64,000 bases of DNA from Lachnospiraceae bacterium (GTDB taxonomy: Bacteria > Bacillota > Clostridia > Lachnospirales > Lachnospiraceae). The DNA is taken from the NCBI GenBank assembly GCA_902363555.1, contig CABJAM010000007.1:248001-312000 (forward strand), given 5' to 3'. Shown in pieces: positions 28,422 to 37,323 of this stretch. Within the stretch, counting starts at the first letter, position 1; each line of letters starts with the position of its first letter. The position numbers and the translations under genes were made by a program. The notes under the pieces are model-generated. The model was not told where the DNA came from. It did not search any database and saw only the letters and a program-made list of their open reading frames with translations.

Positions 28422-29123
28422 ATGAGCGATGAAATCATACTTATAGTAGATGATGAGCGGGAAATCGCCGACCTGCTGGAGGTCTATCTAAAAAATGAAA
28501 ACTATCAGGTCCGCAAGTTTTACAATACCAGTGACGTCCTGGCCTGCGTGGACCGGGAGCCGGTGAGTCTGGCGCTGCTGGACGTGATGCTGCCGGAAAT
28601 GGACGGCTTCACCCTGTGCCGGAAAATACGGGAGAAATATTTATTTCCCATCATCATGCTGACCGCAAAAAGCGGCGATATCGACAAGATCCAGGGCTTG
28701 TCGCTGGGCGCCGACGACTATATAACAAAGCCCTTTAATCCTTTGGAGGTCGTGGCACGGGTGAAAACCCAGCTACGCCGGTACAAGCAGTATAATAACG
28801 GCCAGGGGGAAAGCGCCCAGCCGGAGGACTACGACAGCCGGGGGCTGTATATTTGTCCGCACAACCATAAATGTACACTCAACGGCGAAGTCCTGGCGCT
28901 GACACCCATTGAATTTAACATTCTCTGGTATTTATGTAAAAACCATGGCCGGGTCGTCTCCGCCGAGGAGCTGTTTGAAACAGTGTGGGGCGAGGAATTT
29001 TTCGAGAGCAGCAATAATACGGTGATGGCCCATATTGCCCGGCTGCGGGAAAAGCTCCATGAGCCACCCAGAAAGCCCAAATTTATAAAAACGGTATGGG
29101 GGGTTGGGTATACCATTGAATAA
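28422..29123 (+). CDS. VanR-like OmpR-family response regulator
   Basis: 233 residues from ATG 28422 (MSDEIILIVDDE, the family's usual start; ATG 28410 is in frame but neither has a strong ribosome site). Receiver domain with Asp in LALLDVMLPEMDG, Thr in IIMLTAKSG and Lys in DYITKPFNP. A winged-helix output domain follows (LTPIEFNILWYLCKNHGRVVSAEELFETVWGEEFFESSNNTVMAHIARLREKL). It is translated together with the kinase. The nearby target may be the DUF1430/ABC pair. No van resistance genes are present, so this is a VanRS-like pair by form only. Confidence 0.93.
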   Translation: MSDEIILIVDDEREIADLLEVYLKNENYQVRKFYNTSDVLACVDREPVSLALLDVMLPEMDGFTLCRKIREKYLFPIIMLTAKSGDIDKIQGLSLGADDYITKPFNPLEVVARVKTQLRRYKQYNNGQGESAQPEDYDSRGLYICPHNHKCTLNGEVLALTPIEFNILWYLCKNHGRVVSAEELFETVWGEEFFESSNNTVMAHIARLREKLHEPPRKPKFIKTVWGVGYTIE

Positions 29124-30231
29124 GAAAAATAAAATTACGGATTCCAACCAGGAATATACAAAAAAGCTGGCATTTAAAACAACGATGCAATTTATAGCCG
29201 CCGCACTGATCTACGAAACAGTACTCCTCGTGCTTCTCGTCCTCATCGTAACGCTTATCGAATGGATACGCCTCCATTACACCGATGCTTTAAACTGGGT
29301 CAAGCCCATGCTTATTCCCATCGGCGTCGTGCTGTCGCTGGCCGGTGTGGGTGTGATCGCCTACCGTTTTTTCAAGAGGCCGCTGGAATATCTGGATCAG
29401 GTTGCCGGAGCTGCCCGTCAGCTTGCCCATCCTACGGAAGCCCCCATTTTCCTCCCCGAAAACCTCCGAAATATTGAGGCGGATTTAAATGAAGTCCGGA
29501 TACAGACGCTGGAGAGCCGTAAAAATGCCAGCAAGACGGAGCAGCGCAAGGATGACCTGCTGGTCTATCTGGCCCACGACCTGAAAACGCCGCTCACAAG
29601 TGTGCTGGGGTATTTAAAGCTCATGGAAGATGAGCCGGACATTTCCCCGGAGCTTATTGCAAAGTATTCGGGCATTGCCCGGTCCAAGGCAGAACGGCTG
29701 GAGGAGCTGATCAACGAATTTTTTGAGATCACCCGTTTCAGCACAAGCAAGCTGTCTCTGGAGCTGGCGCCTACCAATCTGAGCCGGATGCTCATGCAGA
29801 TCACCTATGAATTTCAGCCGGTTTTAGCTCAAAAAGAGCTTAAATGGGATCTGAACATCCCCGACAATGTTCTCATCCAGTGTGATCCGGATAAACTGGA
29901 GCGGGCAGTGGACAATCTCATACGCAATGCCGTGCATTACAGCTTTGAAAACTCGGCCATTGATTTTTCCCTTGAACCGGCCGCTGACAAAGTAATCATC
30001 CGTATTCAGAATAAAGGAAATACGATTCCACCGGAAAAGCTGGAGCGGATTTTTGAGCAGTTCTACCGCCTGGATGACGCCCGGAGCGCGGATACCGGCG
30101 GCGCAGGTCTGGGCCTTGCCATTGCCCGGGAGATCATCGAACTGCATCACGGAACGATCACCGCCGCCAGTGCGGATGAAACCATTACCTTTGAAATAAG
30201 TCTTCCGCTCAATTGTAAGAAAAACGTATGA
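29116..30231 (+). CDS. VanS-like sensor histidine kinase
   Basis: About 371 residues from TTG 29116, overlapping the regulator stop by 8 bases; TTG 29104 is an alternative. Two membrane segments near the N-terminus with only a short outer loop, then HAMP-like region. The DHp helix has the phosphoacceptor His in YLAHDLKTPLTSVLGYLKLMED; N box RAVDNLIRNAVHYS, G2 box GGAGLGLAIAREIIELHHG. The short outer loop suggests sensing in the membrane or of cell-wall damage. Confidence 0.92.
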   Translation: MNKKNKITDSNQEYTKKLAFKTTMQFIAAALIYETVLLVLLVLIVTLIEWIRLHYTDALNWVKPMLIPIGVVLSLAGVGVIAYRFFKRPLEYLDQVAGAARQLAHPTEAPIFLPENLRNIEADLNEVRIQTLESRKNASKTEQRKDDLLVYLAHDLKTPLTSVLGYLKLMEDEPDISPELIAKYSGIARSKAERLEELINEFFEITRFSTSKLSLELAPTNLSRMLMQITYEFQPVLAQKELKWDLNIPDNVLIQCDPDKLERAVDNLIRNAVHYSFENSAIDFSLEPAADKVIIRIQNKGNTIPPEKLERIFEQFYRLDDARSADTGGAGLGLAIAREIIELHHGTITAASADETITFEISLPLNCKKNV

Positions 30232-30280
30232 TTTCCATCATAGAAATAAGAGAAGTTCCCAAGCTTATACGCAAACATTT

Positions 30281-30327
30281 AACGCCCTGATGTGATATAT
30301 TTTTTATATCATAACAGGGCGTTTTTT
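30281..30327 (+). terminator. terminator of the two-component operon
   Basis: AACGCCCTG and TGATATA pair with TATATCA and CAGGGCGTT, followed by TTTTTT. The stem exceeds 15 base pairs. It separates the kinase gene from the DUF1430 gene, so the latter needs its own promoter. Confidence 0.85.
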
Positions 30328-30424
30328 AGTCAAGAAAAATTGTCGCCTGTGCGGCCCATTTGTTTCGGTTTCCGGATAACCGCAAGCGTCTATTTTTCCT
30401 GTGCGCCCGGAAAGGACAGCTCTT

Positions 30425-32641
30425 ATGAAAAAAATATCTCTTATGGGCAATAGCCGCTTTTTGGGCAATATGTTAATCATTATGCAGGGCCTTTTGCTTG
30501 TCCTGATTTCGATTTTCTTTATGAACAGACAGTACATGGAAGCCTGGCAGAATTTTCCCAATGAGCGTACGGCCATGACCGTATATTTAAAAAATGTTTC
30601 CAAAGATGACCAGCCCACTGTGGAACACTACCTGATGGATTCGGCAAATGAGCACCAGCTCTTTATCTCACGGCGGGATCTGGCTTTGAAAAATGACGGA
30701 ACGCCCAGCGGTTATACCTTCGGCATCTGGGGTAGAGCGCCCGAAGACACCTGCCAGCTTACCTTCCTGAACCGGAAGGTCATTGACGCCAGACTGCTGA
30801 CGCAGCTACTGACCTCTGAAAGTCCGGACAGCACCCTTGGCGTAGATACCGGAAGTATTCACAGCATCGCCGATCTGCCCGGTTTTCGCTTTTATGACCG
30901 TATCGTCATCAAAAAACTTCCGCAGCTCATCAGCGACAGCGGCGCGGTAAGCGGCACCTATACCATCCTTGGAACAGAAGAGGGCAAATCGGCGTTTATA
31001 GATGGATTGGCCGCCGTCAGCGGGCTGACCGTTTCCGAGCTAATGGAAAGCAGCGGCGGCGCCACGACGGACAGCAATTTTATGCGGGATATCCTCTTTA
31101 TCTTTTTAGGCGCACAGATTTTTTTAAACCTGGTTTTCTTCCTTGTAGCTGCCGTTAAAAATCTTCCAAAGCAGGGAAAACTGGCGCTCCTTGGCTGGTC
31201 ACGGATCGACTTTTCCAAAGCCATACTCGGACGATTTTTTACTGTGTCTTTTTTAGGGATTATTTTCTTTGTACCGGCCGGCTGGCTCCTGTCCGGATGG
31301 ACGGCTTTTTCGCTGGCACTGCTTGGCAGCTTTTTTGCAGCCGGACTGGTCAATGTGGCACTGGTAGCCATCGAGCTTGCGGTGGCAGCCATTGTCATCC
31401 TGATGACCCGCGAGCTGGACGCCATCCGGGGCCGTATCCCGAAAAAGCCCCTGTATGTGCTTGGAATCACGGCTTACCTGCTCATCAGTGCCGGTATCGT
31501 CTTTTGCGGCGGCTATGTGGACCAGCCGCTGAACTATCTGTCGGAAAATGCGCGGCTGTCCGCCCAATGGCAGAGCGTTTCCCAATATCAGATACTGCGC
31601 AGTATCTCCGTCGGACAGGATGCCGACGCCTTTACCGGCCAGTCCAATGCGCTGGACCAGGACATGTACGACTGGTACAGCTCCATTGCCGGTGAAAATG
31701 GCGTTTATCTGATCCATACCAACTTTTATGGGGATGACCTTCTGCGTCAGTGGGCAGACAGCGGCATCTATTCCCGTACACCACAAAATGCGTTCTGGTA
31801 CTACACCGTCTCCCCAAATTATCTGCCGAATCTGGACATCCAGTTGAGCATCGAGCTTCTTGAGGCGGCACAAAGCGGCGTCCGGCTCTATCTTCTGCCG
31901 GATACAATGGATCCCGCATCTCAGGATAACATGATGGCCTGGCTGCAGGAATCCACTTCAAGAGGCTTACGCCCCGGAGATATTCAAACTGCATTTACAA
32001 AGCAGCCCACATTTAAATTTGCCACCTATACGCCCCAAAAAGAGCTGTTCACATGGGCCACCGACACCGATGCTGCCATGACCGCCACAGCTCCGGTCAT
32101 CTACGTAGCTACTCCGGAAAATATGCGGTATTTTGAAACTGAAAGCCTTAAAGCGTCCGGGCTTGAAAGCTATATTAAATTTGCAGATGCACAGACGATG
32201 GCTCAATATGTGCAGCCATCAACTCTCAACACGTATCACTTAACGGACAATGAGCTGATCTTTACAGCCGTCCAGAACTATATTGACGGCCTGCAAAAAG
32301 AAATCGGCCTTACACTGCTCTGGTTTGGCATGGTTTTTGTGGTGTTGATTCTTATACTGGCAGGCTTACTGCTGACCCTGGCTGCCATTTTCCGCATTGC
32401 CAATCAGGAAAAGATCAATGTCAAAAAATTTCTTGGCTTTAGTTTCTGGCAGCTCTACCGCACACCTGTGACGCTCCTGTTGACACTTATATTGCTGGAG
32501 CTGGGCATTATGGCAGCTCTGCGCTCCAAATTCGGCTTTTTGCTCATCGCCTTTGTTGCGTTGCTGCAATTGGTGATCTTTATAAGATATATGGCCCGAA
32601 GTGAGATTAAGCGGTTATTATCCGCATTTAAAGGAGAATGA
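30425..32641 (+). CDS. DUF1430 bacteriocin-associated integral membrane protein (lactococcin-972 exporter type)
   Basis: 738 residues from ATG 30425 (AAAGGA 8 bases upstream). One N-terminal membrane segment, a ~200-residue outer region, four helices around residues 220-370, a second large outer domain, then three to four C-terminal helices ending in FIRYMARSEIKRLLSAF. This FtsX-like half-and-half layout with MNRQYMEAWQNFPNERTAMTVYLKN matches the membrane partner of lactococcin-972-group ABC systems. The ABC ATPase follows directly. I see no bacteriocin precursor gene next to it. Confidence 0.75.
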   Translation: MKKISLMGNSRFLGNMLIIMQGLLLVLISIFFMNRQYMEAWQNFPNERTAMTVYLKNVSKDDQPTVEHYLMDSANEHQLFISRRDLALKNDGTPSGYTFGIWGRAPEDTCQLTFLNRKVIDARLLTQLLTSESPDSTLGVDTGSIHSIADLPGFRFYDRIVIKKLPQLISDSGAVSGTYTILGTEEGKSAFIDGLAAVSGLTVSELMESSGGATTDSNFMRDILFIFLGAQIFLNLVFFLVAAVKNLPKQGKLALLGWSRIDFSKAILGRFFTVSFLGIIFFVPAGWLLSGWTAFSLALLGSFFAAGLVNVALVAIELAVAAIVILMTRELDAIRGRIPKKPLYVLGITAYLLISAGIVFCGGYVDQPLNYLSENARLSAQWQSVSQYQILRSISVGQDADAFTGQSNALDQDMYDWYSSIAGENGVYLIHTNFYGDDLLRQWADSGIYSRTPQNAFWYYTVSPNYLPNLDIQLSIELLEAAQSGVRLYLLPDTMDPASQDNMMAWLQESTSRGLRPGDIQTAFTKQPTFKFATYTPQKELFTWATDTDAAMTATAPVIYVATPENMRYFETESLKASGLESYIKFADAQTMAQYVQPSTLNTYHLTDNELIFTAVQNYIDGLQKEIGLTLLWFGMVFVVLILILAGLLLTLAAIFRIANQEKINVKKFLGFSFWQLYRTPVTLLLTLILLELGIMAALRSKFGFLLIAFVALLQLVIFIRYMARSEIKRLLSAFKGE

Positions 32642-32643
32642 CT

Positions 32644-33294
32644 ATGAATGCAGTTGAAGTTAGAAATGTAACAAAAAAATATGGTTCCAGGACAATTATA
32701 AATAAACTGAGCTTCACCGTGGGTGACGGCGAGCTGCTGGCCCTGATCGGCCCCTCCGGATGCGGCAAATCCACGTTGCTGAATATGATCGGCGTCCTGG
32801 AAACCATCGACGGCGGTGATATACGTATCTTCGGCCGGCGGCTGCCCGGCATTAACAGCCATCAGGCCACTTTGATGCGGCGGCACATGATCAATTACCT
32901 GTTCCAGTCCTTTGCTCTGATCAATGATCTGACCGTCAGCCAAAACCTGATGTTATCCATGCATTTTCAAAAGCTGAGTACCCGGGAAAAGCTTTCCCGC
33001 ATGGAAAGCATACTGGATACGGTACATCTGCTGCCCTTAAAGGATGCGCCGGTAAATACCCTCTCCGGCGGCGAGCAGCAGCGCACTGCCCTGGCCCGGA
33101 CACTGTTAAAACCCGGAAAGCTCATACTGGCGGATGAGCCTACCGGTTCCCTGGACGCCCATGCTGCGGATATTTCTTTCGGTCTGCTCCAAAATCTCTG
33201 CCGGCAGTACCATAAGACGGTGATCATGGTGACACACAGCCGTGAACTGGCCGGGCGGGCGGACCGGATCATCGATCTGCGCAAATTCCAGTGA
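32644..33294 (+). CDS. ABC ATPase, lactococcin-972/MacB-type export group
   Basis: 216 residues from ATG 32644, with GGAG inside the end of the upstream gene 7 bases away; the ATG at 32638 is too close to it. Walker A GPSGCGKST, Q-loop FQSFALINDLTV, signature LSGGEQQRTALAR, Walker B LILADEPTGSLD, and switch His in VTHSREL. It lacks a membrane domain and powers the preceding DUF1430 protein. Export of a peptide, or a sensing/resistance role with the nearby VanRS-like pair, are both possible. Confidence 0.9.
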   Translation: MNAVEVRNVTKKYGSRTIINKLSFTVGDGELLALIGPSGCGKSTLLNMIGVLETIDGGDIRIFGRRLPGINSHQATLMRRHMINYLFQSFALINDLTVSQNLMLSMHFQKLSTREKLSRMESILDTVHLLPLKDAPVNTLSGGEQQRTALARTLLKPGKLILADEPTGSLDAHAADISFGLLQNLCRQYHKTVIMVTHSRELAGRADRIIDLRKFQ

Positions 33295-33333
33295 TATCCA
33301 ATAATCCGGCCACGCCGCCATCGCATGCGATCC

Positions 33334-33969
33334 TTAAACCCCATACTTTCCGCAAATATCTGCCAGGCAGCATTTGTCGCAATAAGGCTTTGTGCGTGCC
33401 GTACAGACATCTCTTCCATGAAAAACAAGACGGTGGCAGAAATCACTGCCCTCCTGGGGCGGTATGATCTTCCAGAGAGCCATTTCCACCTTTTTCGGCT
33501 CCTTAATACTATCCACCAGGCCGATCCGGTTCACCAGCCGGATGCAGTGGGTATCTGTCACAATGGCCGGCTGTCCAAACACATCGCCCATGATCAGATT
33601 GGCGCTTTTTCTCCCTACACCGGGAAGCTTTAGCAGCTCATCAAAGGTCCTGGGCACCTTGCCGTCGTATTTCTCTTTTAAAATACGCATACAGGCGCTG
33701 ATATCCCTGGCCTTACTCTTTCCCAGTCCACATGGACGCACAATTTCCTCGATGTCATCCACATCCGCAGCAGCCAGTGCGTCCACATCCGGATATTTGG
33801 CATAAAGATCCTCCACAACCACATTGACACGGGCATCCGTACACTGGGCCGCCAGCCGCACGCTGACCAGCAATTTCCAGGCTTCATCATAATCCAGAGT
33901 ACACCCGGCCTCCGGGTACTCCTTTTTCAAACGCTCGATCACTTCCAGAGCTAATTCTTCTTTTGTCAT
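33334..33969 (-). CDS. nth: endonuclease III
   Basis: 211 residues from ATG 33969 (AAAGGA upstream), overlapping the MerR gene stop by 4 bases. The helix-hairpin-helix with catalytic Lys is LLKLPGVGRKSANLIMGDVFG, and the catalytic Asp is in VTDTHCIRLVNR. Four Cys of the [4Fe-4S] cluster occur as C-x7-C-x2-C-x5-C near the end, one residue longer in the first gap than in the E. coli enzyme. It removes oxidised pyrimidines in base excision repair. Coupling to a MerR membrane regulator is unusual. Confidence 0.93.
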   Translation of the reverse strand: MTKEELALEVIERLKKEYPEAGCTLDYDEAWKLLVSVRLAAQCTDARVNVVVEDLYAKYPDVDALAAADVDDIEEIVRPCGLGKSKARDISACMRILKEKYDGKVPRTFDELLKLPGVGRKSANLIMGDVFGQPAIVTDTHCIRLVNRIGLVDSIKEPKKVEMALWKIIPPQEGSDFCHRLVFHGRDVCTARTKPYCDKCCLADICGKYGV

Positions 33970-34811
33970 AATAAGTTCCTTTCCAGTAACGTTTTCCATC
34001 CCATCACAAGCACACCGATGAGCACCACCGTATCTGCAACGATAATGATGGTCACATGCTGTACGAGCCCGGCTACAAAAAGCAGAGTGAACAATTCCAC
34101 AGACAGGGCAATAAAGCAAAGATAATTGCTAATATAATCAGCCAGAACATCCCCAAAGGCAGTATTGACCCGAAGCTGCAGCCACCGCCAGATGAATGGC
34201 CGGATGAGGAACCGCAAAATTATACAGGCTAACGGATAAACCAGAATAAATCCTCGGTTCACAAGACTGCTGGCCTGCCCGTGGCTCCATTGCACCGGGA
34301 TGCGCTCCGGAAGCTGCGGTAATGACAGCAGCGCCGCAAGCAGACACAAAACGGTGAGTATCCCCCACGTGAGGGTGCCGCCCCACAAATAAATAAAGCT
34401 TACCGAGTCGATTTTCAAAGCGCTCCTGTGCTGAGCCCAGTGGCCGGACAGATCCGGAACATAAGTCTCCACATCCAGTTTAGCAAAGCTGATATCCCTG
34501 CATTTAAGCATCTGCTCACAAAGACTGCGGGCATTTTCCATATCATCGATCTGTTTCGTCAAAATACTTTTCTGCTTTTTAACCACATTGTACAATGAAC
34601 TTTCTCCGGCAATGATTTTGCGGATCTCCTCCAGCGATATATCCAGCGTCCTCAGATAAGCGATCTTTTTAATCGTGTCAACATCGTTTGAACTGTAATC
34701 ACGATAGCCATTTTGAGGATTTCTTCCGGGGCTGATCAAATTTTCCTTTTCATAAAACCGTATATTCGACCGTGAAAGCCCGGTCTTTTCTTCAACTTCC
34801 TTTATCGTCAT
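33966..34811 (-). CDS. MerR-family regulator with C-terminal DUF1648-like membrane domain
   Basis: 281 residues from ATG 34811 (AAGAAGG about 9 bases upstream). The N-terminal winged helix and coiled linker are MerR (MTIKEVEEKTGLSRSNIRFYEKENLISPGRNPQNGYRDYSSNDVDTIKKIAYLRTLDISLEEIRKII). The C-terminal half has four to five membrane helices and LPERIPVQWSHGQ, which resembles DUF1648. It is thus a membrane-tethered regulator. Its own promoter has the 19-base spacer and central palindrome characteristic of MerR targets, so it probably regulates itself and the coupled nth. Confidence 0.85.
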   Translation of the reverse strand: MTIKEVEEKTGLSRSNIRFYEKENLISPGRNPQNGYRDYSSNDVDTIKKIAYLRTLDISLEEIRKIIAGESSLYNVVKKQKSILTKQIDDMENARSLCEQMLKCRDISFAKLDVETYVPDLSGHWAQHRSALKIDSVSFIYLWGGTLTWGILTVLCLLAALLSLPQLPERIPVQWSHGQASSLVNRGFILVYPLACIILRFLIRPFIWRWLQLRVNTAFGDVLADYISNYLCFIALSVELFTLLFVAGLVQHVTIIIVADTVVLIGVLVMGWKTLLERNLL

Positions 34812-34835
34812 ACAATACACCTTCTTTCTTTGTAA

Positions 34836-34866
34836 ATTATAAGGTGTAAACAGGGTTTACAGTCAA
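34836..34866 (-). promoter_or_regulatory. MerR-type promoter with 19-bp spacer and palindromic operator
   Basis: On the minus strand TTGACT (34861-34866) and TATAAT (34836-34841) are separated by 19 bases. The spacer contains the perfect palindrome GTAAAC-CCT-GTTTAC (34846-34860). An over-long spacer with the operator between -35 and -10 is the defining layout of MerR-activated promoters. Confidence 0.88.
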
Positions 34867-34882
34867 GTATTTCTTCAAAATC

Positions 34883-35299
34883 TTACCTGCCTCTGTGCTT
34901 TTCTTTCTTTTTTTGCTGCCGGATTTCAAACTGCCGCTCTTTCTCCGCTTCCCGTTGTTCGCGGCTAAGCGTCCTGCGTTCCGTTTTCATCTGCTCAAGC
35001 TGCAATTTCAAAGCCTGCTGGGATTTTGTACCGATACCGCTGTGCTCCATCTGCTTATGTACTTCCCGCATGATCCGCTTGGGATTTTGCTTTGGCTCTT
35101 TTACAGCCACAGTCACCGAAGGACTAAATCGCAACTTATAGTAGCTTTGCAGTATTAAATTCTGCACCTCAAAATCTTTGGGCTCCGCTCCAAAGGTCAC
35201 CTTGCAGACCGATAATTTTTCAGCCTCGATCCGCTCAAAAACGGCAACCCAAAAGGGCTCCTGAAAAATCACGTTCACAGTTACAAATACTTTGTTCAT
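34883..35299 (-). CDS. yjdF: YjdF-family protein (DUF2992)
   Basis: 138 residues from ATG 35299 (AAGGAGG 6 bases upstream). The family's features are visible: MNKVFVTVNVIFQEPFWVAVFERIE, KVTFGAEPKDFEVQNLILQSYYKLRFSP, then a highly charged tail (ALKLQLEQMKTERRTLSREQREAEKERQFEIRQQKKKEKHRGR). The molecular function is not known. In Firmicutes this gene is often preceded by the yjdF RNA, a riboswitch that responds to aza-aromatic compounds; a structured leader is present here. Confidence 0.9.
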   Translation of the reverse strand: MNKVFVTVNVIFQEPFWVAVFERIEAEKLSVCKVTFGAEPKDFEVQNLILQSYYKLRFSPSVTVAVKEPKQNPKRIMREVHKQMEHSGIGTKSQQALKLQLEQMKTERRTLSREQREAEKERQFEIRQQKKKEKHRGR

Positions 35300-35470
35300 T
35301 TTGTTCCTCCTTAAAAGTTTGATACACAAAGAATGGACGACCCAAGGAGGGAGGGTTACTTATATTCTTACGAATACGGCCGGACTACCTACCGGCTCTG
35401 TATCACCTGCGGACTGTGAATATGCCCGGATTGTCTAAATAAAATATCGGGCGCGGTCCAAAAGGCTATA
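35300..35470 (-). ncRNA. structured yjdF leader, putative yjdF (aza-aromatic) riboswitch
   Basis: On the minus strand three hairpins precede the gene: GCCGG/CCGGC (35379-35396), ATATTC/GAATA (about 35362-35376) and ACCC/GGGT around a pyrimidine-rich CCTCCCTCC that could pair with the ribosome site AAGGAGG. An outer GGACCGCGCCCG lies at about 35450. Context supports the known yjdF RNA. I could not align it to the family consensus from memory. The 35300-35650 gap has no other gene. Confidence 0.55.
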
Positions 35471-35650
35471 CGTTGTGTTTTTATCTCTGCAATTAGATTT
35501 TATCACATAATACGAACTTTGCCAGCATAATCTTCATAATATTTGTCATCGGGTGCCATCTGTGATAAAATAAAAAGTAGTTATTTAATGCGACTTTGAC
35601 AAATAATGCAAGCCACGGCTTTATTTGATATTCTGTTAGGAGACGATGGT

Positions 35651-36646
35651 ATGGACTTTAATAAATCAGAAGATAACAATTTTAGAGGTAACATTTTAGT
35701 TTGCAAAGAAGATAATGTTATTGTTCAAAAATCTTACGGATATGCCGATTTACCGAATCGAATACCAAATGAATACGATACAAAGTTTGCCACAGCTTCT
35801 GCCGGAAAGGTATTCGTAGCGGTTGGAATATTGCAGCTTATAGAAAAAGGAATGCTAATGTTCCATGACAAAATAGGCGATATTTTTGACTTTGACTTGA
35901 AACAAATTGACCCCAATATAACAATCGAGCAATTACTAACACATACCTCCGGGATCCCTGATTATTTTGATGAAAATGTTATGACCGAGTATGAAGAGCT
36001 GTGGATAGATTTCCCCAACTATAAAATTCGTTCAAATAAAGATTTATTGCCGCTATTTATTAATAAACCCATGATGTTCCCTCGTGGCAGCAAATTTCAA
36101 TACAACAACGCAGGATTTGTTGTTCTGGCAATGGTTATTGAAAAAATAGTCCAAAAACCGTTTGATGAATATTTAAAGCAAAATATATTTGAGCCTTGTA
36201 AAATGACAGATACTGGTTATTATGAACTTGACAGATTACCCGCTAAATGTGCAGTCAACTATATATTAGACCCCAAAAGAAATGAGTATCGTACCAATAT
36301 TTTTAGCGTAGATGCCAAGGGAACAGGTGCCGGTGGTGCATTTACAACGACAAAGGATATTAAACTTTTTTGGTGTAATTTACTGGCAAATAAACTGCTT
36401 TCTCCCGAAATGACACTACAAATGATGCGCAACCAAAGTGGTGAATCAGAGTGTTACGGTTACGGCATATGGCTAAGTAAAAAAGATGATTATTTTATCC
36501 CGTACTTTCAGGGTAGTGACCCCGGTGTTAGTTTTATTTCTTGTTACGACATCAAAAGCAGATTGATGGTCACTTTACTTAGTAATTATGGGGATAATGT
36601 TTGGAAACTTTTAAATGATATTTTAAGCCATTACCAAAACGAGTGA
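35651..36646 (+). CDS. serine hydrolase of the beta-lactamase/class C PBP family
   Basis: 331 residues from ATG 35651 (AGGAG 8 bases upstream; the frame extends 15 codons further without a site). No signal peptide. The SxxK motif is in TASAGKVFVAVG, the Tyr-x-Asn in FQYNNAGFVVL, and the region DAKGTGAGGAFTTTKDIKLFW follows the family pattern, with a C-terminal GSDPGVSF in place of KTG. Probably an esterase, peptidase or D-Ala-acting enzyme rather than a resistance enzyme. Lower GC than its neighbours hints at separate acquisition. Confidence 0.85.
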   Translation: MDFNKSEDNNFRGNILVCKEDNVIVQKSYGYADLPNRIPNEYDTKFATASAGKVFVAVGILQLIEKGMLMFHDKIGDIFDFDLKQIDPNITIEQLLTHTSGIPDYFDENVMTEYEELWIDFPNYKIRSNKDLLPLFINKPMMFPRGSKFQYNNAGFVVLAMVIEKIVQKPFDEYLKQNIFEPCKMTDTGYYELDRLPAKCAVNYILDPKRNEYRTNIFSVDAKGTGAGGAFTTTKDIKLFWCNLLANKLLSPEMTLQMMRNQSGESECYGYGIWLSKKDDYFIPYFQGSDPGVSFISCYDIKSRLMVTLLSNYGDNVWKLLNDILSHYQNE

Positions 36647-36688
36647 GTATTTTCTATACTTCGTACATATTTCCCAAGGAGAATATCT

Positions 36689-37243
36689 ATGAAAAACTTT
36701 ACAAGAAAAAATCCTTTATTTGCCCTGTGCGGCCTAAACTGTGCCCTATGCTCCATGCACCTTGGCGGTTATTGCCCCGGCTGCGGCGGAGGAGACGGAA
36801 ATCAGTCCTGTGCCATCGCCAGATGCAGTGTAACCCACGGCGTTGAATACTGCTCGCAATGTGGGGAATATCCATGTAAAAGCTATGATAAATTTGACGC
36901 CTACGATTCCTTTATCACACATCGAAGCCGTCACAGCAATCTGATGCAGGCGAAAGCTGTGGGATACGAAAATTATCTTCTGGAGCTTAATGAAAAATCC
37001 GTGATTTTAAATGAGCTTCTGCAAAAATATAATGATGGGCGGAGAAAAACATTTTACAGTGTCGCTGTAAATCTTCTCTCACTTGAAGAGCTCAGAAAAG
37101 TCATGGAACAGGTGACCCTTACGGAACATTTGGATATGATGACGAGCAAAGAAAAGGCCGCTGTTGCTGTCGGTTATTTTCAGGAGACTGCCGCCAAAAA
37201 AGGCATCGAATTGAAACTGTTTAAAAAGCCTAAAACGAAATAA
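36689..37243 (+). CDS. DUF3795 Cys-rich protein
   Basis: 184 residues, ATG behind AAGGAGA. The N-terminal Cys-rich domain is typical of DUF3795: FALCGLNCALCSMHLGGYCPGCGGGDGNQSCAIARCSVTHGVEYCSQCGEYPCKSYDKF. The remainder is helical. Probably binds zinc or an iron-sulfur cluster. Function unknown. Confidence 0.85.
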   Translation: MKNFTRKNPLFALCGLNCALCSMHLGGYCPGCGGGDGNQSCAIARCSVTHGVEYCSQCGEYPCKSYDKFDAYDSFITHRSRHSNLMQAKAVGYENYLLELNEKSVILNELLQKYNDGRRKTFYSVAVNLLSLEELRKVMEQVTLTEHLDMMTSKEKAAVAVGYFQETAAKKGIELKLFKKPKTK

Positions 37244-37323
37244 TAGTACCGAACAATTCCAAAATTAAGTACCTATCGCCATGAAGCGCTATAACAGCCA
37301 GTACCGCCGCCCTACGCTCCATT

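Noticed and set aside
28422..30231. Vancomycin resistance locus
   Set aside because: Only the VanRS-like regulators are present; no vanHAX-type, vanT or vanY genes follow.
35651..36646. Beta-lactamase resistance gene
   Set aside because: SxxK and YxN are present, but there is no signal peptide and the third motif is not KTG; a general serine hydrolase is more likely.
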